Assembly: GCA_947476215.1 (NCBI GenBank)
Contig: CANJQI010000022.1
Span: 1 to 43,277 of the forward strand
Direction of reading: 5' to 3'
DNA length: 43,277 nt
DNA from: Betaproteobacteria bacterium
Lineage (GTDB): Bacteria; Pseudomonadota; Gammaproteobacteria; Burkholderiales; SG8-41
The first letter of the stretch is position 1. Each line of letters begins with the position of its first letter. Positions 7,922 through 17,900 of this stretch are shown piece after piece. The position numbers and the translations under genes are program-made. Below the pieces are notes generated by a model. It was given only the letters and a program-made list of their open reading frames with translations, made no database searches and was not told the origin of the DNA.

Positions 7922-9082
7922 TCACTTCTCGATGCGTATGTGTTCCCGGTTGAGTTCCGACACGCTGCGGCAACCGACCTGCACCAGGATGCGGTCTATC
8001 TCATCGCGGAAGATGTCGATTGCGCGCGCCGCGCCTTCCTGACCGGCCACGGCCGTGCCATACAGGGTGGAACGACCGATCAGCACCGTCTTGGCGCCCA
8101 GCGCCAGCGCTTTGACCACGTCGCTGCCGCGCCGGAAACCGCTGTCGATCATCACCGTCATCCGATGTCCGACGGCATCAACCACTTCCGGCAATACATC
8201 GATCGTCGCTCGCGCGCTGTCGAGATTGCGGCCGCCATGATTCGACACGATCACCGCGTCCGCGCCGCAGTCGGCGGCCATCACCGCATCCTGGGCGTTG
8301 AGTATGCCTTTAACCATCAGCTTGCCCGGCCACATGTCGCGCAGCGCCTTGAGGTCGTCCCAGCATAGCGACTGATTCTTGTCTAGCGTCTTGTCGCGCA
8401 GGATATTTGTTTTCATTTCCTCGGGCATGTTCTCGAAGCGCGGCATGCCGGTGGTCAGCATGTAGCGCGCCAGGACATTAAACAACCAGCCCGGGTGCGT
8501 GATGACATCGGTGACGTTCTTGCGGTTAAAGGTAAAGGGGCGGGTATAGCCATTGTGCTTGTTGTATTCGCGATTGGGATGGATCACCGAATCCACGGTT
8601 ACGATCAACGCTTCGTAGCCGGCGGCGTGTGCGCGCTTCACGAGCTGATGTGACATGGAGCGCTCTTTCCACATATAAAGCTGGAACCACAACCTGCCGC
8701 CCGCGTGCTCGGCAACTTTTTCCATCGACGTAATGGAAGCCGTTGACAATGCGAGCGGGATACCTGCTGCCTTGGCGGCACGCGCCAGCGCGATTTCACC
8801 CTGATACCACATCAGTCCCGCGGCGCCGGTCGGCGCGATCGCGATCGGCATGCTTTGCTTGTTGCCGAACAGCGTGGTTTCCTGGGAGCGCGTGGCAACG
8901 TCGACCAGCATGCGCGGGTGCAGCTTGACGCGATCCAGCGCGGCGCGGTTGTTGCGTAATGCGATTTCGTCCTCGCAGCCGCGGTCGACAAATTCAAACA
9001 GAAACTTGGGCATGCGTTTAAGTGCGATCTTGCGCAGATCGTATATGTTGTATGCGCCCAGATCGTTGGTGATATCAGACAT
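7922..9082 (-). CDS. FMN-dependent alpha-hydroxy-acid oxidase/dehydrogenase
   Basis: A 386-residue TIM-barrel flavoenzyme of the L-lactate dehydrogenase (LldD) / glycolate oxidase / mandelate dehydrogenase family. It should oxidise an (S)-2-hydroxy acid to a 2-oxo acid, passing electrons to the respiratory chain or oxygen. Visible are the N-terminal FEFVDRGCEDE segment, PTGAAGL, the FMN-binding VKGI lysine, the catalytic histidine in VSNHGGRNLD, and the phosphate-binding DSGFRRGSDVVKAL and GR motifs. There is no signal peptide. A strong GAGGGGGAG site precedes the ATG. It is the first gene of the operon with two Bug receptors downstream. The substrate cannot be chosen among lactate, glycolate, mandelate or others. 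Confidence 0.9.
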   Translation of the reverse strand: MSDITNDLGAYNIYDLRKIALKRMPKFLFEFVDRGCEDEIALRNNRAALDRVKLHPRMLVDVATRSQETTLFGNKQSMPIAIAPTGAAGLMWYQGEIALARAAKAAGIPLALSTASITSMEKVAEHAGGRLWFQLYMWKERSMSHQLVKRAHAAGYEALIVTVDSVIHPNREYNKHNGYTRPFTFNRKNVTDVITHPGWLFNVLARYMLTTGMPRFENMPEEMKTNILRDKTLDKNQSLCWDDLKALRDMWPGKLMVKGILNAQDAVMAADCGADAVIVSNHGGRNLDSARATIDVLPEVVDAVGHRMTVMIDSGFRRGSDVVKALALGAKTVLIGRSTLYGTAVAGQEGAARAIDIFRDEIDRILVQVGCRSVSELNREHIRIEK

Positions 9083-9393
9083 GTCTCCCCCTCGGTAACG
9101 TACAGGAAAAGCGATTGTAACGTCGCCGGTATCCGGCGGCTATCGCGTTTGTGATGTCGGATTGGCGGTCGGTGCGCCCTGTCAGGGCTGCCCTCGCGTG
9201 CTCCACCGATCCATCGGTGCCGCCGGCGCGTAGTGCAACAGGCGTTCCGACTGCGGCAAATTATGCAGGCCCGGGGCGTGTCAGGTCAAGGAATGGCAAC
9301 GGTGCCGGACACCTGAAGTACGTCGCGATCAATAACCGCGATAGACCGTCCGGTAGAATGATGCGCATCCGGATCGTTGACTTGAGGCACGCA

Positions 9394-10347
9394 ATGGCTA
9401 TGTCGTACTCAGTATTATCATTGGGCTTGATGCTATTGGGGGCAGGCGTGGCCGCGGGACAGTCCTATCCGGGCAAGCCCTTGCGCATCATCACCGGTGG
9501 CGTAGGCGGCGGTAACGATGTTTCGGCGCGCCTGGTCGCGCAAGGATTGTCGGTCAGTATGGGCCAGCAGACGATAGTGGATAATCGCTCAAGCGGCGCT
9601 GTTACCGCGGAAGCGGTCGCCAAAGCCGCACCGGACGGCTACACGATACTGGTGTACGGCAGCACGATATGGATCACGCCGCTCATGCAAAAGACCCCGT
9701 ACGACGCGGTGGCGGACTTCGCGGCCATCACGACTATCGCGAATTCTCCGCACGTGGTGGTCGTGCATCCCTCATTGCCGGTCAAGTTCGTCAGTGAACT
9801 GATCGCGCTCGCCAAAGCCAGGCCGGGAGAGCTTAACTACGGTTCGGCGGGTACGGGCACGTCCAACCATCTCGCGCCGGAACTGTTTATTTCCATGGCG
9901 AACGTCAGGATCGTGCACGTTCCCTACAAGAGCGCGTCGACGCAGATTGCCGATCTGCTCGGCGGTCAGGTGCAACTCATGTTTTCCGCCACGGGTGCGG
10001 CGCTGCCGCTCGTCAAATCGGGCCGATTGAAAGCGCTGGCGGTGACCAGCGCCCGGCCTTCCGCGCTGGCGCCGGGCTTGCCCACGGTGGCTGCGTCGGG
10101 GCTGCCTGGTTTTGAATCGGGGGCGCTGTATGTGATGTTCGCACCCGCTCGCACGCCGCAAGCTGTCATCGCCAGGCTCAACCAGGACACGGTGCGCCTG
10201 CTGAATCAGACGGATGTGAAGGAAAAGTTTTTCAGCGCCGGCATGGACGCGGCGGGCAGCACGCCTGATGTGCTTGCGGCGAGGATGAAGTCCGAAATCG
10301 CGCGGCTCGGTAAACTGATCAGGGACGCCGGTATACGCGTCGAGTAG
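9394..10347 (+). CDS. Bug-family solute-binding protein, GGGND subtype
   Basis: A 317-residue receptor with a signal peptide (1-23, a LGLMLLGAGVAAG core). It belongs to a subtype that recurs in this window. The first loop is GGVGGGNDVSAR instead of APGGGTD, and the second loop is NRSSGAVTAE instead of NRPGAGG. Other landmarks are APDGYT, HVPYKSAST, LAPGLPTVAASGLPGFE and the C-terminal RLGKLIRDAGIRVE. I chose the ATG at 9394 because GAGG lies 6 nt upstream and the signal peptide begins there. The open frame extends to 9151 but that stretch looks non-coding. The gene stands alone: the divergent oxidase operon is to the left and a convergent SnoaL-like gene to the right. Confidence 0.9.
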   Translation: MAMSYSVLSLGLMLLGAGVAAGQSYPGKPLRIITGGVGGGNDVSARLVAQGLSVSMGQQTIVDNRSSGAVTAEAVAKAAPDGYTILVYGSTIWITPLMQKTPYDAVADFAAITTIANSPHVVVVHPSLPVKFVSELIALAKARPGELNYGSAGTGTSNHLAPELFISMANVRIVHVPYKSASTQIADLLGGQVQLMFSATGAALPLVKSGRLKALAVTSARPSALAPGLPTVAASGLPGFESGALYVMFAPARTPQAVIARLNQDTVRLLNQTDVKEKFFSAGMDAAGSTPDVLAARMKSEIARLGKLIRDAGIRVE

Positions 10348-10390
10348 CGCGTTCTTCGTGGTTGGAGCTCGCAAGCCCGAGTTCTGAGGC

Positions 10391-10864
10391 TCAAGAAGGC
10401 GGAACTTCCGGCACCGCCGCCTCCGCGTAGTGCTGCCACAGCGGTTTATGTATCCGCATGGAAAAGCGCCACTTTCCGTCCACGCCACGTATCAGCTCAT
10501 CGTGGTAACGCAGGCCGCGTATCGCGATGCGTTCGCCTATGCCTACGTTCGAACTGACGAACGTATCCGATATGGCTTTGTCTCGAGTGACGATGATGTG
10601 GGTATGACACACGAAGCAGGTCTTGGTCTTGAAAAAGCGGTTTCTATCCTTCAGGTAATCCGAAATCGCTTTGCCGCCGATCAGCGTTTTCTTGTTGGTG
10701 GGGGTGGCGTTGAATTCGAATACCGCGTCATCGGTGAAAATATCGACCACCAGATCCCAGTTTCCCGTGTCCATGCAATGCGCATAGCAATCGATGACCG
10801 CACGTACCTGCGCCTCGTCGAGAGTCTGTGCCAATCGTAGTTCTTCCGCCGCAGTGTAGGCCAT
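10391..10864 (-). CDS. SnoaL-like / NTF2-fold protein
   Basis: A 157-residue single-domain protein of the SnoaL-like superfamily (cone-shaped alpha+beta barrel). It has the usual N-terminal helix VRAVIDCYAHCMDTGNWD, the strand DIFTDDAVFEF, and the closing strand KWRFSMRIHKPLW. Relatives include small dehydratases, ketosteroid-isomerase-like enzymes and the beta subunits of ring-hydroxylating dioxygenases; many have no known activity. Three cysteines (82-90 region and 26-30 region) are present without a known motif. The ATG at 10864 has AGGGAG 9 nt upstream; an ATG at 10888 is possible. The gene is convergent with the Bug gene on its left and alone on its strand. Confidence 0.8.
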   Translation of the reverse strand: MAYTAAEELRLAQTLDEAQVRAVIDCYAHCMDTGNWDLVVDIFTDDAVFEFNATPTNKKTLIGGKAISDYLKDRNRFFKTKTCFVCHTHIIVTRDKAISDTFVSSNVGIGERIAIRGLRYHDELIRGVDGKWRFSMRIHKPLWQHYAEAAVPEVPPS

Positions 10865-11237
10865 GCTGCATGACTCCCTGTTGATCATCCATTATCAGTG
10901 TGGATGCGCAGGTCATCATAGCAATATTGTCGTGATGCGGCAAAACGAGAGGTTGATCGTGAATAGCTTCAATTTTTTGAAAATTTTTCTGGGCACCGGT
11001 GGGATGATTGTTTTCCGATACACAAACGCTTATCAGCGTGGTCGTAGCGCGCTTAAGTCCCTTTCCCTCAGATAGACATTCCGCTAAAGTGTCACGTGGC
11101 TATGTCGTCGTCGGTTGCCTGAAGAATTGTGCCTGGTACGCTGCCTTGCTACTATTTGACACGTCTCCCGTCCCTTGCATTCACTTATTTCCCGCCACGA
11201 GGTAACGCGTCGTGACGCGCCCGATCTTGGAGGTTTA
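10865..11237. other. Intergenic stretch without a gene
   Basis: This 373-bp stretch lies between divergent genes (SnoaL-like and Bug). It contains an AT-rich patch (about 10965-10990) with runs of T and A. I see no convincing ORF, RNA gene or clear operator. Promoters for both flanking genes should lie here. TTGGAGG at its right end is the ribosome-binding site for the Bug gene. Confidence 0.5.
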
Positions 11238-12191
11238 ATGTCACTGTCCCGTTTTGAGTTACGAGTGTTCTTCATGCTGGTGCTTGCGGCGCCCGGTTTG
11301 TATGCGCAGACTTTCCCTGGCAAGCCGATACGCATGATTTCCACCGAGCCCGGCGGTGGCGCCGATTTCGCGGCGCGACTGATTGCGCAGTCCATTTCAG
11401 GTCCGCTCGGCCAGCCCGTGATTGTCGACAACCGCGGACCTATTCTCTCCATTGAAACCGCTGCCAAAGCGCCGCCCGATGGCTATACGCTGTTGTTTCA
11501 CGGCAGCACGGTGTGGCTGGCGCCCTTGCTGCAAAGTACCTCGTACGATCCGGTGCGGGACTTTGCTCCGCTGACCATGGTGGCGAGTTCGCCCAACATA
11601 CTGGTGGTGCACCCATCGTTGCCGGTCAAATCGGTGCGCGATCTGGTTGCGCTGGCAAGAGCGCGGCCCGGCGAACTCAACTATTCATCAGGTGCGTCGG
11701 GATCTTCGCCACACCTGGCCGCGGAACTCTTCAAGGTGCTCGCCAAGGTGAAGATCGTGCGCATACCCTACAAAGGCACGGGGCCGGCGCTTACCGCGCT
11801 GCTGGGCGGCGAGGTTCAGCTGATGTTTGCCACCGCAGCGACTGCGGCGCCGCACCGCAAGTCCGGCAGGCTGCGCGCGCTCGCCGTGACGAGTCCCGGA
11901 CCATCGGCACTGTTGCCGGGATTTCCCGCGATTGCGGAATCGGGATTGCCCGGGTACGAGTCTGTTTCGTTTCTCTGCATATTCGCGCCCGCCGCAACGC
12001 CGCTGGAGATTATTGCGCGGCTCAATCAGGAAATCGTACGTGCGCTTAACCGGCCCGAGGAAAAAGAGAAATTCTTCAATGCCGGCACCGAAGCTCTGGG
12101 CAGCACGCCGGAACAGCTCGCGGCCACCATCAAGACCGAAATGGCGCGTATGGGTAAAGTGATCAAGGAAGCCGGTATCAAGGCGGATTAA
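11238..12191 (+). CDS. Bug-family solute-binding protein, GGGAD subtype
   Basis: A 317-residue receptor with a signal peptide ending at LYAQ (about residue 23). The first ligand loop is EPGGGADFAAR. The second is the short NRGPILSIETAAKAPPDGYT region, where the usual RPGAGG is absent. Other features are RIPYKGTGPALTALLGG and the C-terminal EMARMGKVIKEAGIKAD. TTGGAGG 5 nt before the ATG fixes the start. A flavoprotein dehydrogenase follows on the same strand 180 bp downstream, with an intergenic repeat between. The two may share a pathway, but the repeat argues against a tight operon. Confidence 0.9.
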   Translation: MSLSRFELRVFFMLVLAAPGLYAQTFPGKPIRMISTEPGGGADFAARLIAQSISGPLGQPVIVDNRGPILSIETAAKAPPDGYTLLFHGSTVWLAPLLQSTSYDPVRDFAPLTMVASSPNILVVHPSLPVKSVRDLVALARARPGELNYSSGASGSSPHLAAELFKVLAKVKIVRIPYKGTGPALTALLGGEVQLMFATAATAAPHRKSGRLRALAVTSPGPSALLPGFPAIAESGLPGYESVSFLCIFAPAATPLEIIARLNQEIVRALNRPEEKEKFFNAGTEALGSTPEQLAATIKTEMARMGKVIKEAGIKAD

Positions 12192-12308
12192 TTGATCTTT
12201 CAAAATTTCATGACATTTGCCCGTCATTCCGGTACAAACCGGAATCCAGAACGGTTACCGAGGTTCCCATCAGTGTTTTTGGGTCACGGCGTCCGTCGGG
12301 AAGACGAT
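12191..12308. repeat. Intergenic repeat, copy A
   Basis: About 118 bp, homologous to 13814-13931 in the same orientation, roughly four-fifths identical by eye and with a one-base gap near its start. The core is the inverted motif GTCATTCCGGT..ACCGGAATCCAG, followed by a second segment around TTTTTGGGTCACGGCG. Similar CATTCCGG/CCGGAAT intergenic repeats are common in proteobacterial genomes. It begins at the end of the Bug gene and lies just upstream of the flavoprotein gene. Confidence 0.75.
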
Positions 12309-12371
12309 AGCGCTGCGCGGGCGTATTTCGAATATGGTATGCACAACAAAAAACGTCGGAGTAACTGAGTA

Positions 12372-13784
12372 ATGGAATCGACAGCAAGCGCGGACATCAT
12401 CATCGTCGGTGGCGGCATCGCGGGACTGGTTACCGCCAATCGTGCGGCACAACTCGGACTGAAAGCGCTGGTCCTGGAGCAGGGCGCCGAAGACAAGTAT
12501 CTGTGCAATTCACGCTACACCGGCGGCACGTTGCACTTGTGCCTGCGCGATCTGATGATAGACGAAGCGGTCATGGCCAGGACCATCGTCGAGATCACCG
12601 AGGGCTTCGTGGCCGTGCCGCTGGCGGAAATGCTGGCGCGCGACGGCCGCCGCATCGTGCAGTGGCTGCGCGACGAAGGCATCAAATTCATCCGCGCCAG
12701 CGGCGCCGAACACCAGAAATACGTGCTTGCGCCGCCCGCGACGCTGCGTCCCGGGCTCAACTGGGAGGGGCGGGGCGGAGACGTGATGTTGCGCACGCTG
12801 GGCGCGAATCTCGAGAAGCGCGGCGGCCGTGTTGCGCGCGCAACCCGTGCTCGCGAATTGATCGTAAAGGATGGATGCTGCACCGGCCTGATCGCATCCC
12901 GAAACGGCACGGATGTGCGCTTTGATGGCAGCGCGGTGGTACTCGCCGACGGGGGATTTCAGGGCAACAGTGAATTGGTGCAACGCTACATCTGCAGGCG
13001 ACCCGAGCGCCTCAAGCAGCGTGGCGCCGGCACCGGGCGCGGTGATGCATTGCTGATGGCGATGGCGGTTGGCGCTGCGACGCGCGGCATGGACCGGTTT
13101 TACGGGCACATGCTGTCGCGCGAAGCCATGACCAATGAAAAGCTATGGCCGCATCCTTACCTGGATTCGATAGTGACGGCGGGCATCGTTGTCGCACCCG
13201 ATGGGCGGCGCTTCGTCGATGAAGGCATCAGTGGTGTCTATGTCGCGAATGCCGTTGCCAAGCTCGATGATCCGCTGGGCGTGGTGGCCATATTTGATCA
13301 GGCGATCTGGGATGGTCCCGGACGCAGCGGCGTGGTCTCCGCCAATCCGAATCTGCCCCAAGTGGGCGGTACGGTACATGTCGCTAACGATCTCATTTCA
13401 CTTGCAAGACTGGCGGGATTGCCGGGCGATGCGCTGACCGCCACGGTCCATGCGTACAATGAAAAAATTGCGGCTGGTGCGCCGCAGTCGCTGGCGCCGC
13501 CGCGCCGAATTTCGAGTTTTCGTGCGTGGCCGATCACCCAGCCGCCGTATTATGCGGTGCCGGTGTGCGCCGGTATCACCAACACCATGGGCGGCGTCGT
13601 GGTCAACGAACATGCTCAGGCCATGCGTGCAGACGGCAGCATCATCGACGGGCTTTACGCGGTGGGCGCAACCACGGGTGGATTGGAAGGCGGTCCCGCC
13701 GTCGGTTATGTAGGCGGGCTGGCCAAGGGTGGTATCACCGGATTGCACGCGGCCGAGCACATCGCCGCGCAGCGCGCAGGGTGA
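12372..13784 (+). CDS. FAD-dependent fumarate-reductase-type dehydrogenase
   Basis: A 470-residue soluble flavoprotein. It has the N-terminal FAD-binding motif DIIIVGGGIAGLVTANRAA (about 7-25), an acidic residue (VLEQG) at the end of the second strand, a middle substrate or capping domain, and a C-terminal FAD segment (GLYAVGATTGGLEGGPAVGYVGG). The architecture matches the FAD_binding_2 family: fumarate reductase flavoprotein, tricarballylate dehydrogenase TcuA, ketosteroid dehydrogenase. No Sec/Tat signal or haem motif is present. It probably oxidises or reduces a carbon-carbon bond next to a carboxyl or keto group. The gene is bracketed by two direct copies of an intergenic repeat and lies between two Bug receptor genes that may supply its substrate. 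Confidence 0.87.
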   Translation: MESTASADIIIVGGGIAGLVTANRAAQLGLKALVLEQGAEDKYLCNSRYTGGTLHLCLRDLMIDEAVMARTIVEITEGFVAVPLAEMLARDGRRIVQWLRDEGIKFIRASGAEHQKYVLAPPATLRPGLNWEGRGGDVMLRTLGANLEKRGGRVARATRARELIVKDGCCTGLIASRNGTDVRFDGSAVVLADGGFQGNSELVQRYICRRPERLKQRGAGTGRGDALLMAMAVGAATRGMDRFYGHMLSREAMTNEKLWPHPYLDSIVTAGIVVAPDGRRFVDEGISGVYVANAVAKLDDPLGVVAIFDQAIWDGPGRSGVVSANPNLPQVGGTVHVANDLISLARLAGLPGDALTATVHAYNEKIAAGAPQSLAPPRRISSFRAWPITQPPYYAVPVCAGITNTMGGVVVNEHAQAMRADGSIIDGLYAVGATTGGLEGGPAVGYVGGLAKGGITGLHAAEHIAAQRAG

Positions 13785-13813
13785 TGGGGGTTGAGCGGGC
13801 CCAACCATTGATT

Positions 13814-13931
13814 ATTGATCTTTCCAAGAATCATGACATTCACTTGTCATTCCGGTGATAACCGGAATCCAGAAGGGTTCTCAAGGTTCCCGTTAGTGTT
13901 TCTGGGTCCCAGCGTTCGCCGGGACGACGAT
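13814..13931. repeat. Intergenic repeat, copy B
   Basis: The second copy of the element at 12191-12308, in direct orientation and 30 bp after the flavoprotein stop codon. It carries GTCATTCCGGTGATAACCGG (the inverted core) and ends with the palindromic-looking TCCCAGCGTTCGCCGGGA. Together the two copies bracket exactly one gene. Confidence 0.75.
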
Positions 13932-13990
13932 ATCACTACTATTAGTGCGTATGTGTCGAAATTTGGAAAGCACACCAATAGGATTTGCTA

Positions 13991-14953
13991 ATGCCTAAGC
14001 ATAAAAGAGTTTGGCGTATTGTTTTTCTGGCGTGCATGGTGCTCGTCGCCGGTGCCGTGTCGAGCGCAGAGTTTGCGCGTCGCCCAGTGCGGTTCCTGAT
14101 CGGATTCACGCCCGGCGGCGGTACCGACCAACTGGCGCGCATACTGAGCCCGCGGCTGTCGGAAAAGTGGGGCCAGCCCGTGGTGATCGAAAATCGTCCC
14201 GGCGCCGATGGCGACATTGCGCTCGAAATGTTAATGGGTGCCGCCAGCGATGGGCATACGTTGGTATTCGCGACCAATGCGCTGACCATCACGCCCAGCC
14301 TGCGCAGCCTGAAATATGATCCGATAAACAGTTTTGCGCCGGTAACGATGGCGGCCGCCGTGCCCGGCGTGCTCACGGTGCGTGCATCACTGCCGGTTAA
14401 TACCCTAAAGGAACTGATCGCATTGGCCAAGGCCAAGCCGGGTCAATTGAATTTTGGTTCCAGCGGAACCGGTACCACCCCGTACCTGCAGATTGCGCTG
14501 CTGATGAAGCTGACCGGGATACAGATCGCAAGCATCCCTTACAAGGGCACCACGGCGCCGGCGCTGCTGAGCGGTGAGATAGACATGAGTTTCCTGGCGG
14601 TGCCGGCGATCTACACGCAGGTCAAGGCGGGGAAGGTCAAGGCGCTTGCCGTATCAACGCTGAGTCGTGCTGCACAATTACCCGATGTGCCCACGGTGGC
14701 CGAGGCCGCTGACCTGCCGGGCTTCGAGGCTTACACCTGGTACGGCGTGCTGGCACCGGCCGCGACACCGCGGGCTGTCATCAATAAGCTACGCGCGGAT
14801 ATTGCGGCGGTGATGAGCGAGCCCGAAATCCGGCATCGCACGTCGGACCTGGGATTTTTGAACATAGTCAGCACACCGGAAGCGTTCAGCGCAACGATGA
14901 AGAGCGATATTGCAAGGTGGTCGGTGCTGCTCAAGTCGCTTGACGTCAAATGA
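13991..14953 (+). CDS. Bug/TctC-family periplasmic solute-binding protein
   Basis: A 320-residue receptor of the classic subtype. It has a basic N-terminus and hydrophobic core (signal peptide to about residue 27, VSSA), GFTPGGGTDQLAR with the conserved Asp, NRPGADGDIALE, SDGHT and SIPYKGTTAPALLSG. The last glycine of the usual PGAGG loop is changed (PGADG). The ATG at 13991 has AGGA 7 nt upstream; a TTG two codons earlier is less likely. Its stop is 17 bp from the convergent end of the transglutaminase gene, and no terminator is visible in that gap. Confidence 0.9.
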   Translation: MPKHKRVWRIVFLACMVLVAGAVSSAEFARRPVRFLIGFTPGGGTDQLARILSPRLSEKWGQPVVIENRPGADGDIALEMLMGAASDGHTLVFATNALTITPSLRSLKYDPINSFAPVTMAAAVPGVLTVRASLPVNTLKELIALAKAKPGQLNFGSSGTGTTPYLQIALLMKLTGIQIASIPYKGTTAPALLSGEIDMSFLAVPAIYTQVKAGKVKALAVSTLSRAAQLPDVPTVAEAADLPGFEAYTWYGVLAPAATPRAVINKLRADIAAVMSEPEIRHRTSDLGFLNIVSTPEAFSATMKSDIARWSVLLKSLDVK

Positions 14954-14970
14954 CAGCAACAATACAGCCG

Positions 14971-17900
14971 TCAGTCTGCCGACCAGCGCAGATCCAGTGT
15001 GTGCGGAAATGACGGATTCAGGGATTCGTTCGGCAATTCCATGGGGCCCGGCGTGTGTCCATGATTCCAGAAGCGCGCCACGCGCCGTGCTTCGGCTTCG
15101 TTGGCATTGACCGGTTGCGTATCGTAATTGCGCCCGCCGGGATGGGACACATGATAGGTGCATCCGCCCAGCGAACGTTTGCTCCACATGTCGACCACAT
15201 CAAACACCAGCGGCGCCTGCACGACTATGGTTGGATGCAGCGCCGACGGCGGATTCCATGCGCGGTATCGCACGCCAGCGACGAATTCGCCGGGTACGCC
15301 GGTGGGATGCAGCGGCAGCGCGCGGCCGTTGCAGGCCACGACATGCCGCGATTCGGTGAGACCGTTGACCTTGATCTGCAGTCGCTCGACCGAGGAATCG
15401 ACGTAGCGCGCGGTCGCGCCGGCGCGCACTTCTTCACCGAGCACGTTCCATGGCTCGATCGCCTGCCGCAACTCGAGGCGCACATTTTCGTAGGTGGCGG
15501 TGCCGTAGCGGGGGAAACGAAACTCGATGAAAGGCGCAAACCAGCTGAAATCGAATGCGTAACCGGCCCGCTGAAGATCACGAATGACATCGAGCATGTC
15601 GGCAGCGACGAAATGCGGCAGCATGAAGCGGTCGTGCAACTGCGTACCCCAGCGTATGAGATTGCCCTCATACGGCGTTTTCCAGAAGCGCGCCACCAGG
15701 GCGCGCAGCAGCAACATCTGAACAAGACTCATCTGCGGATGCGGAGGCATTTCAAACGCGCGGAATTCCAGCAATCCCAGTCGGCCGGTCGCGCTGTCGG
15801 GTGAATACAGCTTGTCGATGCAGAACTCCGCGCGATGGGTGTTGCCGGTAAGATCGATCAGCAGATTGCGCAGCAGCCGGTCGACCAGCCACGGCGTCAG
15901 CGATTCCTTACCGGCCTGCTGCTTGATCGCCATCTGCTGGAATGCGATCTCCAGTTCATAGAGATTGTCGTCGCGCGCCTCGTCGACGCGCGGCGCCTGA
16001 CTGGTCGGCCCGATAAAGGGACCGGAAAACAGGTACGACAGCGCCGGATGATTTTGCCAGTAGGTGATCAGGCTACGCAGCAGATCGGGCCGGCGCAGCA
16101 GCGGACTGTCGGCAGGCGTGGCGCCGCCCAGCGTGACGTGGTTGCCGCCGCCGGTGCCGGTATGGCGTCCGTCGAGCATGAATTTTTCGGCGCCCAGCCG
16201 TGTCAACCGTGCTTCTTCGTAAAGCGCCAGCGTGTTTGCGGCAAGCGTATCCCATTCGGCGGCGGGATGTATGTTGACTTCGATTACGCCCGGATCGGGC
16301 GTAATGTTGAGTATGCTGATGCGCGGATCGGGTACCGGGCCATAGCCTTCAATGCGCACATTAAGCGCGAGTTTTTCGATCACGCGTTCGACGACTGCCA
16401 CCAGATTCAGGTAGTCCTCGACGCGCTTGAACGGCGGCAGGAATACATGCAGTCGATGGTCGCGGACCTGAATGCACAGCGCGGTGCGAACGACTTCGCG
16501 AGGCGCGGTCTTTTTGGCATGGTCGCGTGCATGACGTTTCTTTTCAGACACGGTGTGCGCATCATGAAGGTCGCCGCGCGCGTCGAACGGGTCACGTTCA
16601 AAATCAGGTTCGATGTCTTCAGGCACACGCTCGGGCAGCGATGCCAGTGGCAAACGGTTGCCGAGTGCTGAATCACCGAATAGCAGGTAAAGCCGCTCGC
16701 GCTTCAGGGGCCACGCCGAACTCTGCCATTCGGTAATCGCGTCCGCCAGCGCTTTTTCGTCGTGTGCTTTCAGCGGCAGGACGTAACCCGCGGGCGTCGC
16801 GGGTCCGCTTTCAAGCGCGCGCCGCAGGCGCGTGCGCTCGTCGGCGTCCTTGAAGGGGACGGTCAACGGGTCTATGTTGACGGGCAATTTTCCTTCGGTC
16901 GACAGCAGCAACAAGGGATCTTCGTAAGCGGCTATCACCAGCTCTTCCCGAATGCCGAGCGCATTTGCGAGTTCTTTGGCGCAGCGCTGCGCGTCGTCGG
17001 CGGTGGCGTGGGCCGGGGTATCGTCGCGCGCGATCAGCGCCGGGTTTTTCCAGACCGGTTTTCCGTCCTTGCGCCAGTGTATGCCCAGCGCCCAGCGTGG
17101 CAGCGGTTCACCCGGATACCACTTGCCCTGCCCATAGAAAACCAGTGCGCCGGGTGCGAAGCGTTCCTTGAGCCGCCATGTGAGATTTTCGGCGAGCCCC
17201 CATTTATTTTGTGACAGCGCGGTGTAGTTCCATTCGTCGCCGTCCATGTCGTCGATTGCAACAAATGTGGGCTCGCCACCTTGCGTCAGACGTACATCAC
17301 CGGCGTGCAGTTCGCTGTCGACGTGCTTGCCCAGCCGGTCGATGTCGGTCCATTGCGCGGCCGTATACGGATGTGTCACGCGCGGGTCTTCATGTATGCG
17401 CGTGACCGACATGTCGAACGCGAACTGCGTCTCGCACGGATCAACCGCGCCTATGATGGCGGCAGCGCTTGCCGGGGACGGCGTACAGGCGAGCGGGATG
17501 TGTCCCTCGCCGGCCAGGAGTCCCGAGGTCGGATCGAGTCCTACCCAGCCTGCGCCGGGAATATAGGCTTCGGCCCACGCGTGCAAGTCGGTGAAGTCAC
17601 GCTCCGGACCGGCCGGACCATCAAGCGGCTTCACGTCGGCGGTCAGTTGTATGAGATAACCAGACACGAAGCGCGTGGCCACGCCGCAGTGACGCAGCAG
17701 TTGCACCAGCAACCAGCCACTGTCGCGGCACGAGCCGCTGCCCAGGGCAAGCGTCTGTTCACCCGCCTGCACTCCTGGTTCCATTCGAACCAAGTATTTG
17801 ATATTGCGGGATAATTGTTGGTTTATCGCAACCAGGAAATCTATCGTGTTACCGCCATCGTGCCAGTGCCGCGCGCGAAATTCCATGAGCCACTGTATGA

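Noticed and set aside
9151-9393. Upstream extension of the Bug gene
   Set aside because: There is no signal-peptide character or family likeness, and a good ribosome-binding site fits ATG 9394.
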